Below are positions 27,201-39,200 of a stretch of DNA of 64,000 nucleotides, piece after piece. The DNA lies in the NCBI GenBank assembly GCA_964019695.1, contig OZ026527.1, positions 72,069,471 to 72,133,470 on the forward strand. Direction: 5' to 3'. Position numbers and translations under genes: made by a program. The notes beneath the pieces were generated by a model. The model made no database searches. It saw nothing but the letters and a program-made list of their open reading frames with translations, and had not been told where the DNA came from. The stretch comes from Loripinus fragilis. Its lineage: Eukaryota; Mollusca; Bivalvia; Lucinida; Lucinidae. The first letter of the stretch is position 1. Each line of letters begins with the position of its first letter.

Positions 27201-30200
27201 AAATTACCGCAATTTCCAAGACTTTCTAACAGCCATGTTGAAAGGAGGCTCATTAGTGCCAGAATTACATGAGCGCCCATTGTATTCTCTGTATATCGTC
27301 TTTTCAAGCAAACACTGCAGACCCTGATGAAATTAGCATTTTATCTTTGTCTACGTTGTTTGACAAGAAACCTATTTAAGGGTTTCTGGTTAACAAAATG
27401 CTAAGAAGCTGAATGTAACGTATTTCCATGGCTGTGGAAGTCGAGTAAGCTTTTTATGCTTACCAATTCTCACATTAGTTTGATTGACTTTATTTGCAAT
27501 CAATAATTTTTTACATTTGTTTATCAAACTTTTTCATGCTCAACTCAACTGAGCGCGAAATATCAAATGCTCATTAAAACGAAAATATCGACAAATAAAG
27601 AAGAATCTTGCTTTAAGTCTTGTTGGCATTTAAACATTTATGAGCAGTATAAATTTTGTGCTCAGCTGAGTTGAGCATGAAAAAAGTGTTGTAACCTAGA
27701 GACCAGGTTTTTCAGTCCACCTGTATGTAAGCCATCAGAAACTTCAGATATACAGCCGCATCTGCATGTCGTTGTGCATGATGCTTTTATAAAAATAAAA
27801 AAAAAACAGTTGCAAAATCAAATAATTACCAAAACATCACCAATTCACACCCTTTCCTTTACTGCTTTTATGCATATTCTAAGTACTTCAGCAGAATTGT
27901 GATGTTTTGGTTTTAAATTGTAGTTTAGGAAAAGTCCATACTTACACAATTAATAGCATAAAGTGAAAAAGCATTGCGAGTCATAAAATAGTCACTTCCT
28001 TAAATAAACTATGTGCAGCATTCATTTCAAAATTTAGAATTTCATCTGGATAATTGACACTATAACTATAGTCCAGTTAGAGGTACCAGTAGGCATTGTC
28101 ACCCCTTGAATGCTCAAATTACCAGACGCAGTCTGATCAGAATTTTAAATGGGCATTCTATGGATAGCCAAGGGTCTAACATTTCTTCAGGTGGAATACT
28201 AAGACTCTGATCAGACTGTGTGGATGCGGAGACTGATTTGAACTTTTGCTGTATACACATACCAAGTTGAACCTTATCACTACAGGTTACCGGCTCATAA
28301 AATGTCTAACTTGTGTCCCTGCCAATCATGCAATTATTCCTCAAATCTATCAATGACATTTGGGAAATATTTGATCTGTCATGAAAATTCCCAGTAAACA
28401 AAAAACGTTCAAGCAACGTCATTTCAACATCATGCGACGTCATTGCGTCGCACCGACATTAATACATCGTTGCTTCGACGTTATATGGGCCTCGACGTGA
28501 GAAAATCTGTCTTCGGGGTGTTTGCGAACAACACAGGCACAGACCAGCCTGCGCATCCGCGCAGTCTGATCAGCGCCTTTGTAATTCGCGTTTTGGTAAG
28601 TGCCATATCTAAGCTTGCTACAAGCGAAATTTTATTTTTTCTAGCTAGTCTCTGTAGCTGAGGAGACTGGTTTGAAACTTGCTTTGTCGGAAACCCTGAA
28701 GACAGGTTTTGTCGCGACGCAGCCCATATGTTTGCAGGGGAAGCGATACATACCTAGAGTATAACCATCTGGGCAGGGATCCATACAGGGATTCAGTCGG
28801 CTAGATTCCTCACAAATACGTGATGCCTTATTATATCGCATCCCCTCGGGACAGCAAACTGGCATTGGTGTACCTGATACGCATGCCCAGTAGGTACCAC
28901 AGAGATCGTCATCCATTGGTTCACTTTGTATGTCTGGGCTCTTACAGAGATCTAAATGATAATGACAGTGACACTGTTTTATGTCCAATTAAGGACCCTT
29001 TAAAGGCAAATAATAAAAGGAGAACACTTCATACTATGATTAAGCATCATTAACCCTTTAAGCGCCAATCAAGACTGCAGCAGACGACAGATTTTTGGCA
29101 CAGTTTTCCTAAATTTCGAATGAGTTAAGGAATGATATTCATGAGAATCGTCTGCCAGCAGACGATTCTCATGAAATATCATGCCTTATTTGTTATTTTT
29201 GAAAAAGCTGCAAAATTGGAAATTGTTGTCTGCTGCAAATTATAGGTGGTGCTTTCAGGTTTAAAAATGAATACACCAGAGAAGTAAATCCCTACTGGAA
29301 ATCCCTGCTGGCCTGTGAGGAAACCCAACTATGATAATCCTTCATAAATGTATGGAGCTCTGAGCATCACTGTAGTAGCATGAATAGCATATGACTCAAA
29401 TATAAAAGAAGAAAATGATAGAAATGTAGATGACTCCAAATAATACTACGAAATTGAAAATTATTATTTTAGTTATCAACTAAAACAAATCTGTGGGTAC
29501 TCAAAAGATCAGTCTCAAGTGTATGAGAAGGGGTTCTTTTGAGTACGCACAAATATGTTTTGTGGAAAGGGCTGACCTCTTGGCTCTCGTTTGTGGTGTC
29601 TAACTATGAGTTTGTCACTTTCCCATTGGTATCCTGGGTCAGGTGTGGTACTTGATTGTATCAATTCCTGATCTTTGCACCCTTACTTACTTTGGTTGAG
29701 AAATAATATAAAATAATTTTCAATTTCACAGTCTTATCTGGAGTCCTGAATCTGTATTTGGAATTTAACCCCAACAATCGCTATTGCTAATGACAATATA
29801 TAGAGTGTCTTTTGATATCAAGTTATCAGTAAAGGTTTTGAGAACACTTGTTGACATCGCAAGGCTTGCCAAGCGATTCAACATGCGTTCTCAAAGCCGA
29901 GCCTGGTAAACTTGATATCAAAAGACACGAACCTGGTATTCTATTTATCAGTTTACAAGTTGATTCACTCTTCAAACTAGCAATTATGACGTCATTATCG
30001 AGTATTGTATCGATTAAATGTCATTGACGACGTCATTCAAAAAGTGCAACAACATGATAACCTGATAAAGGCACATGCCGTGAGTAGACAACGTTTATCA
30101 GGTAAACGTGCAACAATGCAGTTAGTATGAGAGGGGACTGATAAATATTAGTACAGTGAGGTGTTTTATGGGATGCGGGCGAAGAGTGCAGATCCAGACC

Positions 30201-33200
30201 ACAAACCACAGAATGAAATATCTTGTCAGGGCTTTACGATTGTCCTATAAGATGTTATACTAAATTTGAATTTAAGTTATTTAAACATCTTATAACCCTT
30301 ACATTTCAAAGGCTCTCGCCAAATAGCCAATAATAACCAAATCGTAGTGTATACTCCCATGGGGGTACTGTTATATTTTCACACAAACGTAGGCTTGGAC
30401 CATTTTTGGGGGTTCAAAATTTTTCTATTTCAATATATTTTGAGGTTTTTAGAAAAATGAATACTTTTTCGGGTATGATTTAATTGTGCATATTTTTGGT
30501 TTCATTACAGAACTGAATCATTCTTTGGGTAATTTATGTACATTTCAAGGTTTTTTTTCTAAAGTTAAAGGTACTGGATTGGAATATTTTTGGGGGTCGC
30601 TAAATTTCAAATGTTTTTTGGGGTATGCCTGATATTTTTGATAATTTTGGTAAACAGTAGATGCTTGATCTAAGCCTTCGTATCAAGAAAAAAATAGAGT
30701 ACCCCCACCCCCAGATGTATACTAACCATCAAAGGGCCTGCAAAAAATACATCTGCAATCGCCGTCTGATCATGCCATCTGCTGTATATATTTGTAAACA
30801 TTATTTATTTATGTAAGTGCAGTGACAAACAGTGTGAACCTAAGTCAGACTGTTCCTATCTGATATGGGTCCATATTCGTTAACCAAGAGGCGTCTAAAT
30901 ATTTAAACATTTCAGCAGAAAGCAAAGCAGACACCATTTGTATTTGTTTTGATTCTTAATGTCCCAGTCAACACTTTTTCAGTCATGTTGGGACGGGCCT
31001 TCTTGGTTTGAGCCAGTACTAAGCATAGGATAAAGTGTCTTGCTAAAGGACACAGCGCTGTGCCTCTGATAAAGCTCGAGCATGCAACTCCTCATTCTCG
31101 AGTCAAGCACCTCATTACCAAGTGGCTGCACTCCTCTACAACATTTGTTGTGACTGGCGCTTTAAGGGTTATTTAAAAAACATGGGCGAATCCAGAGGAG
31201 GGCAGGGGGTTTGGACGCACCCCTCCCACCTGGAATCTACAAGTTCATCTATGTGTCCTTACAAACACTGGTACCCACCCATCCATCGAGAAGCAATTGG
31301 ACCCGGGAGGGGTCCAATTGCTTCTCGACGGATGGGTGGGTACCAGTGTTTATCAATTGCTTATCAAGGGAGTTCTGTACAGCTCTCTGTGAAATACTTT
31401 GATAACTAAGAACAGTTTTTAGGACCCCCCCCCCCCCTGAACGAATTTTCTTGATCCGTGCATAAAATACCTGGTGTTGAATAGCAATCTGCAGGGGAAC
31501 ACTCTTCTGTTGGGTCGGGAACACACTCTCCTTTAACGATGTCGTATTGTAGGTACCCGGGGCAGCACCGTGGCACAGAGACACCATTCTCGCATTGCCA
31601 ATACTGCTTACAACTTTTAAAATGTTCATAGGTACCGCCGTCATTCTGTGGATTCAAACATACATCTGCAAATAAAGGAATAACTAATGTTTTGAAATTT
31701 ATCAAACAAGCATTATTAAACCCAACCATGATTGAAAGCTGTTGTTTCCTCTTTAATTACACAACGGTGGGCCAGGACTCAAAGTCACTTAGTTTCATCT
31801 GTGGGTTGGTGCCTGATGAGTGTCTTTGTTCTTGGCCCAACGTGAGAATTTCTTCAGCTCTGTGAGTCAAGAGCTCATTTATTTGTTTCGCCACAGTCTG
31901 TTAATTTGATTTTATTGTGTCTCTGTGTTGGTGTATTGTAGAAATTATGAAGCCTCTATTCACGCAATGTTTGTGTTTTAACAACATTATACAGTTTGGC
32001 CATTAAAATGCATTTAAGCCTTCCCGTAGTATTTAAGCACTCTGTTCTAAGGCGGTGACTCTGTTGTTGCTCCTATTGTGAGGGGGGATTATGTTCAGGA
32101 ACTTGTGTCGTGATGTAGTTCTTGATGTGTTTTTTCTTTATTCATTTTAGCAAACATCTTCCTAAGGAAGAGATACGAGGGGGGTTCAATATGTGATGAA
32201 AACCCATTCATAATTCCATCCACAAACGCGTTAGAATTTGATGTTATATGCCAAATGAAAGATCAAAGCGTCGCGGCTATAATGGTGCATACATCATTAC
32301 TTTATCTTTCCAAATTTGATAAGTTACAGACGTTTCAAAAAGCACAATAATATACACTGCATATATTTTCCTCCAAATTGTCAAGACTCATTTTAACAAA
32401 GGTAGAAAGGTATGCTGTATTTTCTAAAACAAACATTTAACATGCATGGATCACATATCGATAATTTTCTGACTCATTTCCCCTTTATCTGCTATAACGA
32501 TACAAACTTTTGACCTTTACCAATTTCTCGTACAATCGGTTTTATTACGTTACCCCCTCTTACGTTGACGTCGTTTAAAGCAATGGACGTACCACTAAAA
32601 TACGCACGGTTCTTGAAAATCGGAAATATGGCTTTGTACCAGGAAAGGACAATTTTGATTATATCGAAGTTTCAATATACACAGTGCATAGGCAGCAGAC
32701 CAGTTAAACTGAAACCAATATCTAGGGGTTTCTCATCTGAGTGGTATACCATTTCGTTTCCTATAATTTTATTGTCTGAAATTAGCCAGCCAGATTATGT
32801 ACCTGTAAATACGTGTAATAATGTCCAAATAATGCATCCGAATGATAACATCAATGAAACGCGATATTCTGTCTGATCCATTTCAGTGTAAGCCAGAGAT
32901 GGCTTTCTTTTAAGTGATTTTCTTATTTCAAATGACGTACTTTGGGGTACTTTATGAGTGAGATTAAATAAGGAAATTTCAAAATCGGCTGTTTTACCTG
33001 CAGATGAACATCAAAGCGACAAGAAAAAAATGTTAAAAATGATTTTCGTATAAATTTTCGCTACGTATTCGTTCACGCAAAAACGACTCTGTCAATGGAA
33101 TGCCAGAAAATGTAGCACCAAGGAAGATTTTAACCAAAATGGTAGCGTCAATATTTCATAGAATATAAAGCAATATCAAAATTTTTTGCAGGTATAAAAA

Positions 33201-36200
33201 CATCAATATATGGACATTTATCACACGAAGAAACAGACCAAAAACATCCCTAAATCATGTAGTTATCTGCTTTTGAAAACATTGTTTTATTTCATATCGT
33301 AGTTCACTTCAGTACCCTATCTTGAAAGTGGCTTGTGTAAATTAGATAAGGAGCTGGACAACTGCAATTTTACATTTATTTAGCCAAGAAACATACCTTT
33401 TAATAAAAGTAATTATGAAGTGTGTAAATATAAAACTTTGGAATATACTTGGCTGTTTTCAATACATATTGAACGTCCCTCGTAGCTGGTTGCTTTACTT
33501 TAATTGTGCTGTGACACTTCCTCACGTTGCCATGGGTTGGTTCTGTGATTGTGATTTCCTGCTTTTTAAGGGCCCAAACATATACCTATGAGCTGATAAA
33601 TAGTAAAGTTTAAGTCTCAATAAAAGAAACTAGTGGGTGAACTGACAGACAGACAGAAATCAAAATGCACGGAGGATAGAAATCAGTAAATAGTAACAAA
33701 ATCAGTAGTGGGTATTAAAAGATTTAAATCTTCGCAAACAACAATTCCTCCATTTTTCATACAGTGTAATTAAATGCAGAGAGGCTTAAATCAAGCAATC
33801 CTACAAAAGCCGGATAGGGTCAAACAAAAATAAAATAAAAAGGTTTCTCGTAATTCTCGTTATTACCAGAAACAAGAAAATTTCTCTTTACTACGAGAAA
33901 CTTTTTACTTATTAACTCTTGACTTACATACTTATTTACCTGTCCACCTGCAAGCTAAACACTCACACGTGCCTGGTTATTGTCTCACTATTTCATTCAG
34001 TCACTCTCCCCCTCCTTCCCCCGTTCATTTTCCCACTCACTCACCAAGCCAGGCCTCGAGGTTATAAAACTTGAGTACAGTCTCAAACTCAAAATAAAGC
34101 GCAATGATTGGCTGCTAGCGGACACTTGACGGCAAGCAGCCAATCATTGAGCTTTATTTGGAGTTTGAGAATGAACTAAAGCTTTATAACCTCGAGACCA
34201 GCTCCTCCCCTTCACTCACTCACTCACCCACCCAGCCCCTCTCCTTCACGCACTCATTCACCCAGCCCCACTCACTCACTCACTCACTCACCAATCCACC
34301 AACCATCATTCAAAACGTAATAACTAGAAACTTTCTCGTAATGACGAGAATCTTTCTCGTTATAATGATAATCATTCTCAGAGATACTTTTAATTTTTTT
34401 TATTTTTGTTTGCCCTTATCCGGCTTTCGTACTATCTACAATGTAATCCACACTTATCTGATTCTGCCAACATCAGATATACTCTGATACATCAAGATAT
34501 GTGCATTTTGGACGGAAAATTGTGAATAATTTCTTACCCATTTGTTAAAACATAAGTTTTTCTAGCCCGCCCAAAAGAACCGCCTCATTGAAACGGTTCT
34601 TCTGAGACGTTTTGAGAGCTCAAAAGAACCGTCTCCTTAAGATGGTTATTTCGAGTATTCATAAGATATGCGAGTTTCCACAACACTATATGGTTTTGTT
34701 AAGAAATAAGAAAATTAAATTTTAACCCTTAAAGCGCCAAGAAAAAATGCATCTGAAAATGTCGTCTGCTGAAGTCGTCTCCTGCAAATAATTGCCTAAT
34801 ATTACTGACGAATTAAGTATAGAAGCCAACAGCGTGGACCCAGAACAGACTGCTCCTATAGGAGCAGTCTGATCTGGGTCCACACTGTTTTCCATAGAGG
34901 CTTCTTAAACATTTCAACAGACAAGAAGAGCAGACGACTTTTGCTGCGATTGGCGCTTTAAGGGTTAATTTCACACTTTTATTCAGGATGCTGCAGTGAT
35001 ATGAAGGCTCAATTATTGATAAGTAGAATGCCCCCATTAAATGTATAAGCTCATTCTGGGGAAATGCGTTGGGTACCTTTTCATGTGACATCAACTTACC
35101 GTTACCACACTGTACTCTACTGGGGATATCACAGCCTACGTTTGTATGGGCCATCGTTCTGCTTGCCCCAGCCCAGAATGCACCATGGGCACAAAAGCTG
35201 TCAGTTCCAGAATAGTGTCCTTCGGGTGATAACTCACACATGGTGAATCTTCTACAGTCAACATTGTGACTTAAGAAGCATAATGGCTCATTACAAAACA
35301 TCGAGCAATCTGTAAAAAAATGACAAAGAGAATGTTATTCTTAAAATCTACATATGAGTCGCGACATGTGGTTTCCAACAATGTGGCATTTTGACAAGTG
35401 TAGATTCAGACGAGCCTGTGCAGCCTCCTTTTTAGCTTAGAATTTCTAATGATGTTCAATCAGTAGCTTTACACTCATTTAATATTCAAGCGACCAGCAA
35501 AGGCTGTGATCAGACTGCGCGTATGCGAAGGCTGATCTGAGGCTTAGCTGGTCGCACATATCACATTGTTAGAAATCACATGCCAATCACAACAAAAGAG
35601 GCCTGTAATTTCATCTGCTGGCATAATTTAGAAGCCTATGGTCAATGTGATAGCCCAGATCTGATTGTAGGAGCATTCTGATCTGGACCTTTACTGTTTT
35701 CTTCTACAGTTTCATTGGACAGTAATATTAGCCAATGTATGCAGCAGTCGACTCAAGAAGATTACATTTTCAAATGTTTTGCAGGCGCTTAAAGGATTAA
35801 TATTAGTTATCGGTATAAGGGTAAAAGAGCCGTACACGAATCGCAAGAAACAAATTAATTAGTTGAAATCATACAATGTAAAGCAAGTTATTAGTTCAAT
35901 TGATGTTAATTCATGGGGGCAGAATGTATAATTATCGATTACTTATGCAGCATTGGCATATGCGTAACCATCCTGACTCCAGTAGTATACTGTTGAAACA
36001 TGGTCAACGAAAGCAAACATTCTATCTTGGCATATTTTGTTGATAACGGAAATGATCATTTGGCAATCTGACACGGTTTAATGTTAACACTGTTTATTGT
36101 GTTTTTCCAATGAGAGAATGATCCCGTCACAATTAGCAAATTAAGTGTTTACTTTCGGCATGTAATCAGTTGTTTTCATTTGCATTATGCCGTGCTTTGT

Positions 36201-39200
36201 TTGACTAGCGTCATTATAAACACCCCGTTTACATATGTCTATGCTATCTGCAAAATTAGCATGTCATGATGTATCTGGGCTTTTTCTTATCCCGTATTGA
36301 CACAAATGACCAAAACCCGACGACTTTAAGTGACGTCCAATACTTGTTCTTTGTCATTTCATGTAGCCTGTTTTGACGCAATGTTTGACTGTTATTTAAA
36401 GCTGCATAGTCTGTAACTTTTAATCTTCTGATTTTAAAAATAATGTTTTTATTTTTCAAGAACACAGTAAAAATACTCAAATTCAGTTAAACATTTTACC
36501 ATTTTCGTAAATCTTAACAAGTTATCACTATCAAAACAACTGCATTTATGTTAAAATTCAACGGTCTAGAATTATTGGAGGGACGCAAATAATTACCAAC
36601 AAGAGAAAAATACACCTATTTGGTAAGATAATTCACTTTTCCATGCAGTTTTCAGCTGTACTGATCATTTTTATTGTAAAAACATAGCTTAATTCTACTT
36701 TTACAATTGATTTAAAAAGAAAATAAAAATTTTCGAAAAATGTTCATAGTTACAGAGTATGCAGCTTTAAATGTGATATGACGCTTTTTGCACATTTTCA
36801 AGTCAACACCATGTAACCAAGCATGCAAAAGATTGGATTTCATGATATTTATTTTGACGTTCACGTCTATGTTGTTATTTCATATTGTATTGTACATTCT
36901 ACCGTTAAAATGACATTTTGGTATTGCATCACATGCTATAAATATTTAATTTTTCAAGAGAGATTTCATCAAACCGTCATTTAACTTCGCAAAAAATATG
37001 CTTCCATCTGTTGCGTTTCTTTATTTCTTAAGTATAGTTTTCACTGTTGAGGGACAGATTAAACCATATCCAAGTGTATTTCAATCAGACTAAAGGGACT
37101 CCATGAGGCAATTTACCTGTCAACATTCATCAAAGATAAATATCAACATTATATCAGAACGTACTGTCGTGCCAACAAAGGGTGACAGTGACGTAATATT
37201 TTGTTTGCAATTGTTAAAGCTGCATAGTCTGTAACTTTTGATCTTCTAATTTTAAAAATAATGTTTTTATTTTTCAAGAACACAGTAAAAATACTCAAAT
37301 TCAGGTAACATTTTACCACTTTCGTAATAATCTTAACAAGTTATCACTATCAAAACAACTGCATTTATGTTAAAATTCAACGGTCTAGAATTATTGGAGG
37401 GACGCAAATAATTACCAACAAGAGAAAAATACACCTCTTTGGTAAGGTAATTCACTTTTTCAAGCAGTTTTCAGCTGTACTGAACATTTTTATTGTGAAA
37501 ACATAGCTTTATTCTACTTTTACAAATGATTTAAAAATAAAATAATTTTTTTCGAAAAATGTTCATAGTTACAGAGTATGCAGCTTTAAGTAAAATTTAA
37601 CTTGAACACTCCATTTGAGCTAACGCTAATCGATAGGTCACTTGTGTATTAATCCTATCCTGTGGATAGGATTAATACACCAGTGATCTATCGATTCCAA
37701 GTCCCTGGTAACGTTGTAAACAAAACATGATGTCAATATCACTCTTGGCTGGCACGACAGTACCTATACACTTCATGGAACCCATCAATAACTTCATACA
37801 GTGAGTTCATAATTATTTAATTATGATAGGCCTTTGATCTGCATGACACAGCGCCTAGGGTTTATTGACTGGTACCTCTTTTGAGCGTAAAAAATTAGAT
37901 CTTTAATGGGTTTATTCTGTTATTCATTATAATGGTTACCAGGTCACAATTCCAAATATTTGTGGCTGTTGAATATGACTTGTATCATAATAAAGACAAT
38001 GCAGACCCTGATAAGATGCTCAATCATCTAGGTTGCATTTTGGTCATGCCCCATCACGTACAAAAGGTGTTCATATAGGACCATATAAGTTCACTTTTAT
38101 TTCATTGTTATTTTTGAAAATAGTTTGAGTTTTCAATACAATACTGTTATGTATTTGGTCCAGAAAAACTCAAACTATTTTCAAAAATAACAATGAAATA
38201 AAAGTCAATACCATTATGTAAGTGATGTTATAAAATTTATATATCATCATTTTGGGTAGAATTTTGTAAAACACTAACAGAAAACTGTCAAAATTAGTTT
38301 GTGATTGCTTATTAGCTCAGTAACAGGCCGAAGTATAGCTGTTTATCAGTTAACTATCATATTAACTGCATTGTTGTAAGTTGCCTGATAAACGTTGTCT
38401 ATCTCACGGCATGTGCCTTTATCAGGTCATAATGACGTTGCACGTTTTGAATGATGTCGCCAATGACGCTGAATCAACACAAAAATCGAACATTACGTCA
38501 TAATCGCTAGTTTGAAGAGTGAAACAATGGGTTAACTGATAAATAGAATACCAGGTTCGCGTCTTTTGATATCAAGTTTTCCAGGCTCAGCTTTGAGAAC
38601 GCATGTTGAATCGCTCGGCAAGCCTCGCGATGTCAACAAGCGTTCTCAAAGCCTTGCCTGGTAAACTTGATATCAAAAGACACTCACCTAGTATTCTCTA
38701 TTTCTTGACCTTGAGCCAATAAGCCTCTTACAGTACCTATAACTTGGCAAATACAAAGAAACTTACCAGGGACATTTGAAAAGGTCGTAGCATCTCATCA
38801 TAACTCCATGATACGTTAGTAAAATGCTTTTAAATGATACATTTTTAAACTAGAATTTAGCGGCTACTTTGCCGATAAGGGAGTTGGCGTGCACGCGCTG
38901 CACATGCTTGAATTGAGTAGGTGTTAAACTGGCGGAAATTTAAAGCAAATGTTTGGAAAAATCGAAGGGACATCGTGGATCTTATTTACTAATTGACGAT
39001 TTGGTGCCAATTTAATTTTTACTAAAAAATATACGATCACTGCTTGCACGACTTACACCTTTACATTCCGCAAAACTTTCACAAATGGGACGTTTTGCGA
39101 TTTTTCTTTATACTTTTGCTTTAAATTGTGTCACTACAGAAACACAAAATATGCCCATTTAGTATATATTTCGACTTAGTTGAAGCAAATAATGTATAAA

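Larger units (their letters stand above)
28952..31470. other. Intron 8: palindromes and a SINE fragment
   Basis: Contains a perfect-arm hairpin (29127-29183), a composite palindromic element (29805-30135), a minus-strand SINE head (about 31010-31125) and a long palindrome (31263-31351) followed by a C-run next to exon 8. No exon found. Confidence 0.55.
31666..35099. other. Intron 7: mariner-like element, foldbacks, MITE
   Basis: Holds the mariner-like element 32174-33484, an inverted-repeat block (33830-34390; TTTCTCGTAAT versus ATTACGAGAA type ends around an ACTC-rich core) and the MITE 34722-34968. The ORF at 34158-34487 is produced by the ACTC repeat. Confidence 0.55.

Noticed and set aside
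32565..32876. 103-codon plus-strand ORF
   Set aside because: Lies in the mariner-like element and is broken in the collinear second copy, so it is not under protein-level constraint.
34158..34487. 109-codon plus-strand ORF rich in Ser, Thr, His, Pro
   Set aside because: Generated by the ACTC tandem repeat inside an inverted-repeat block.
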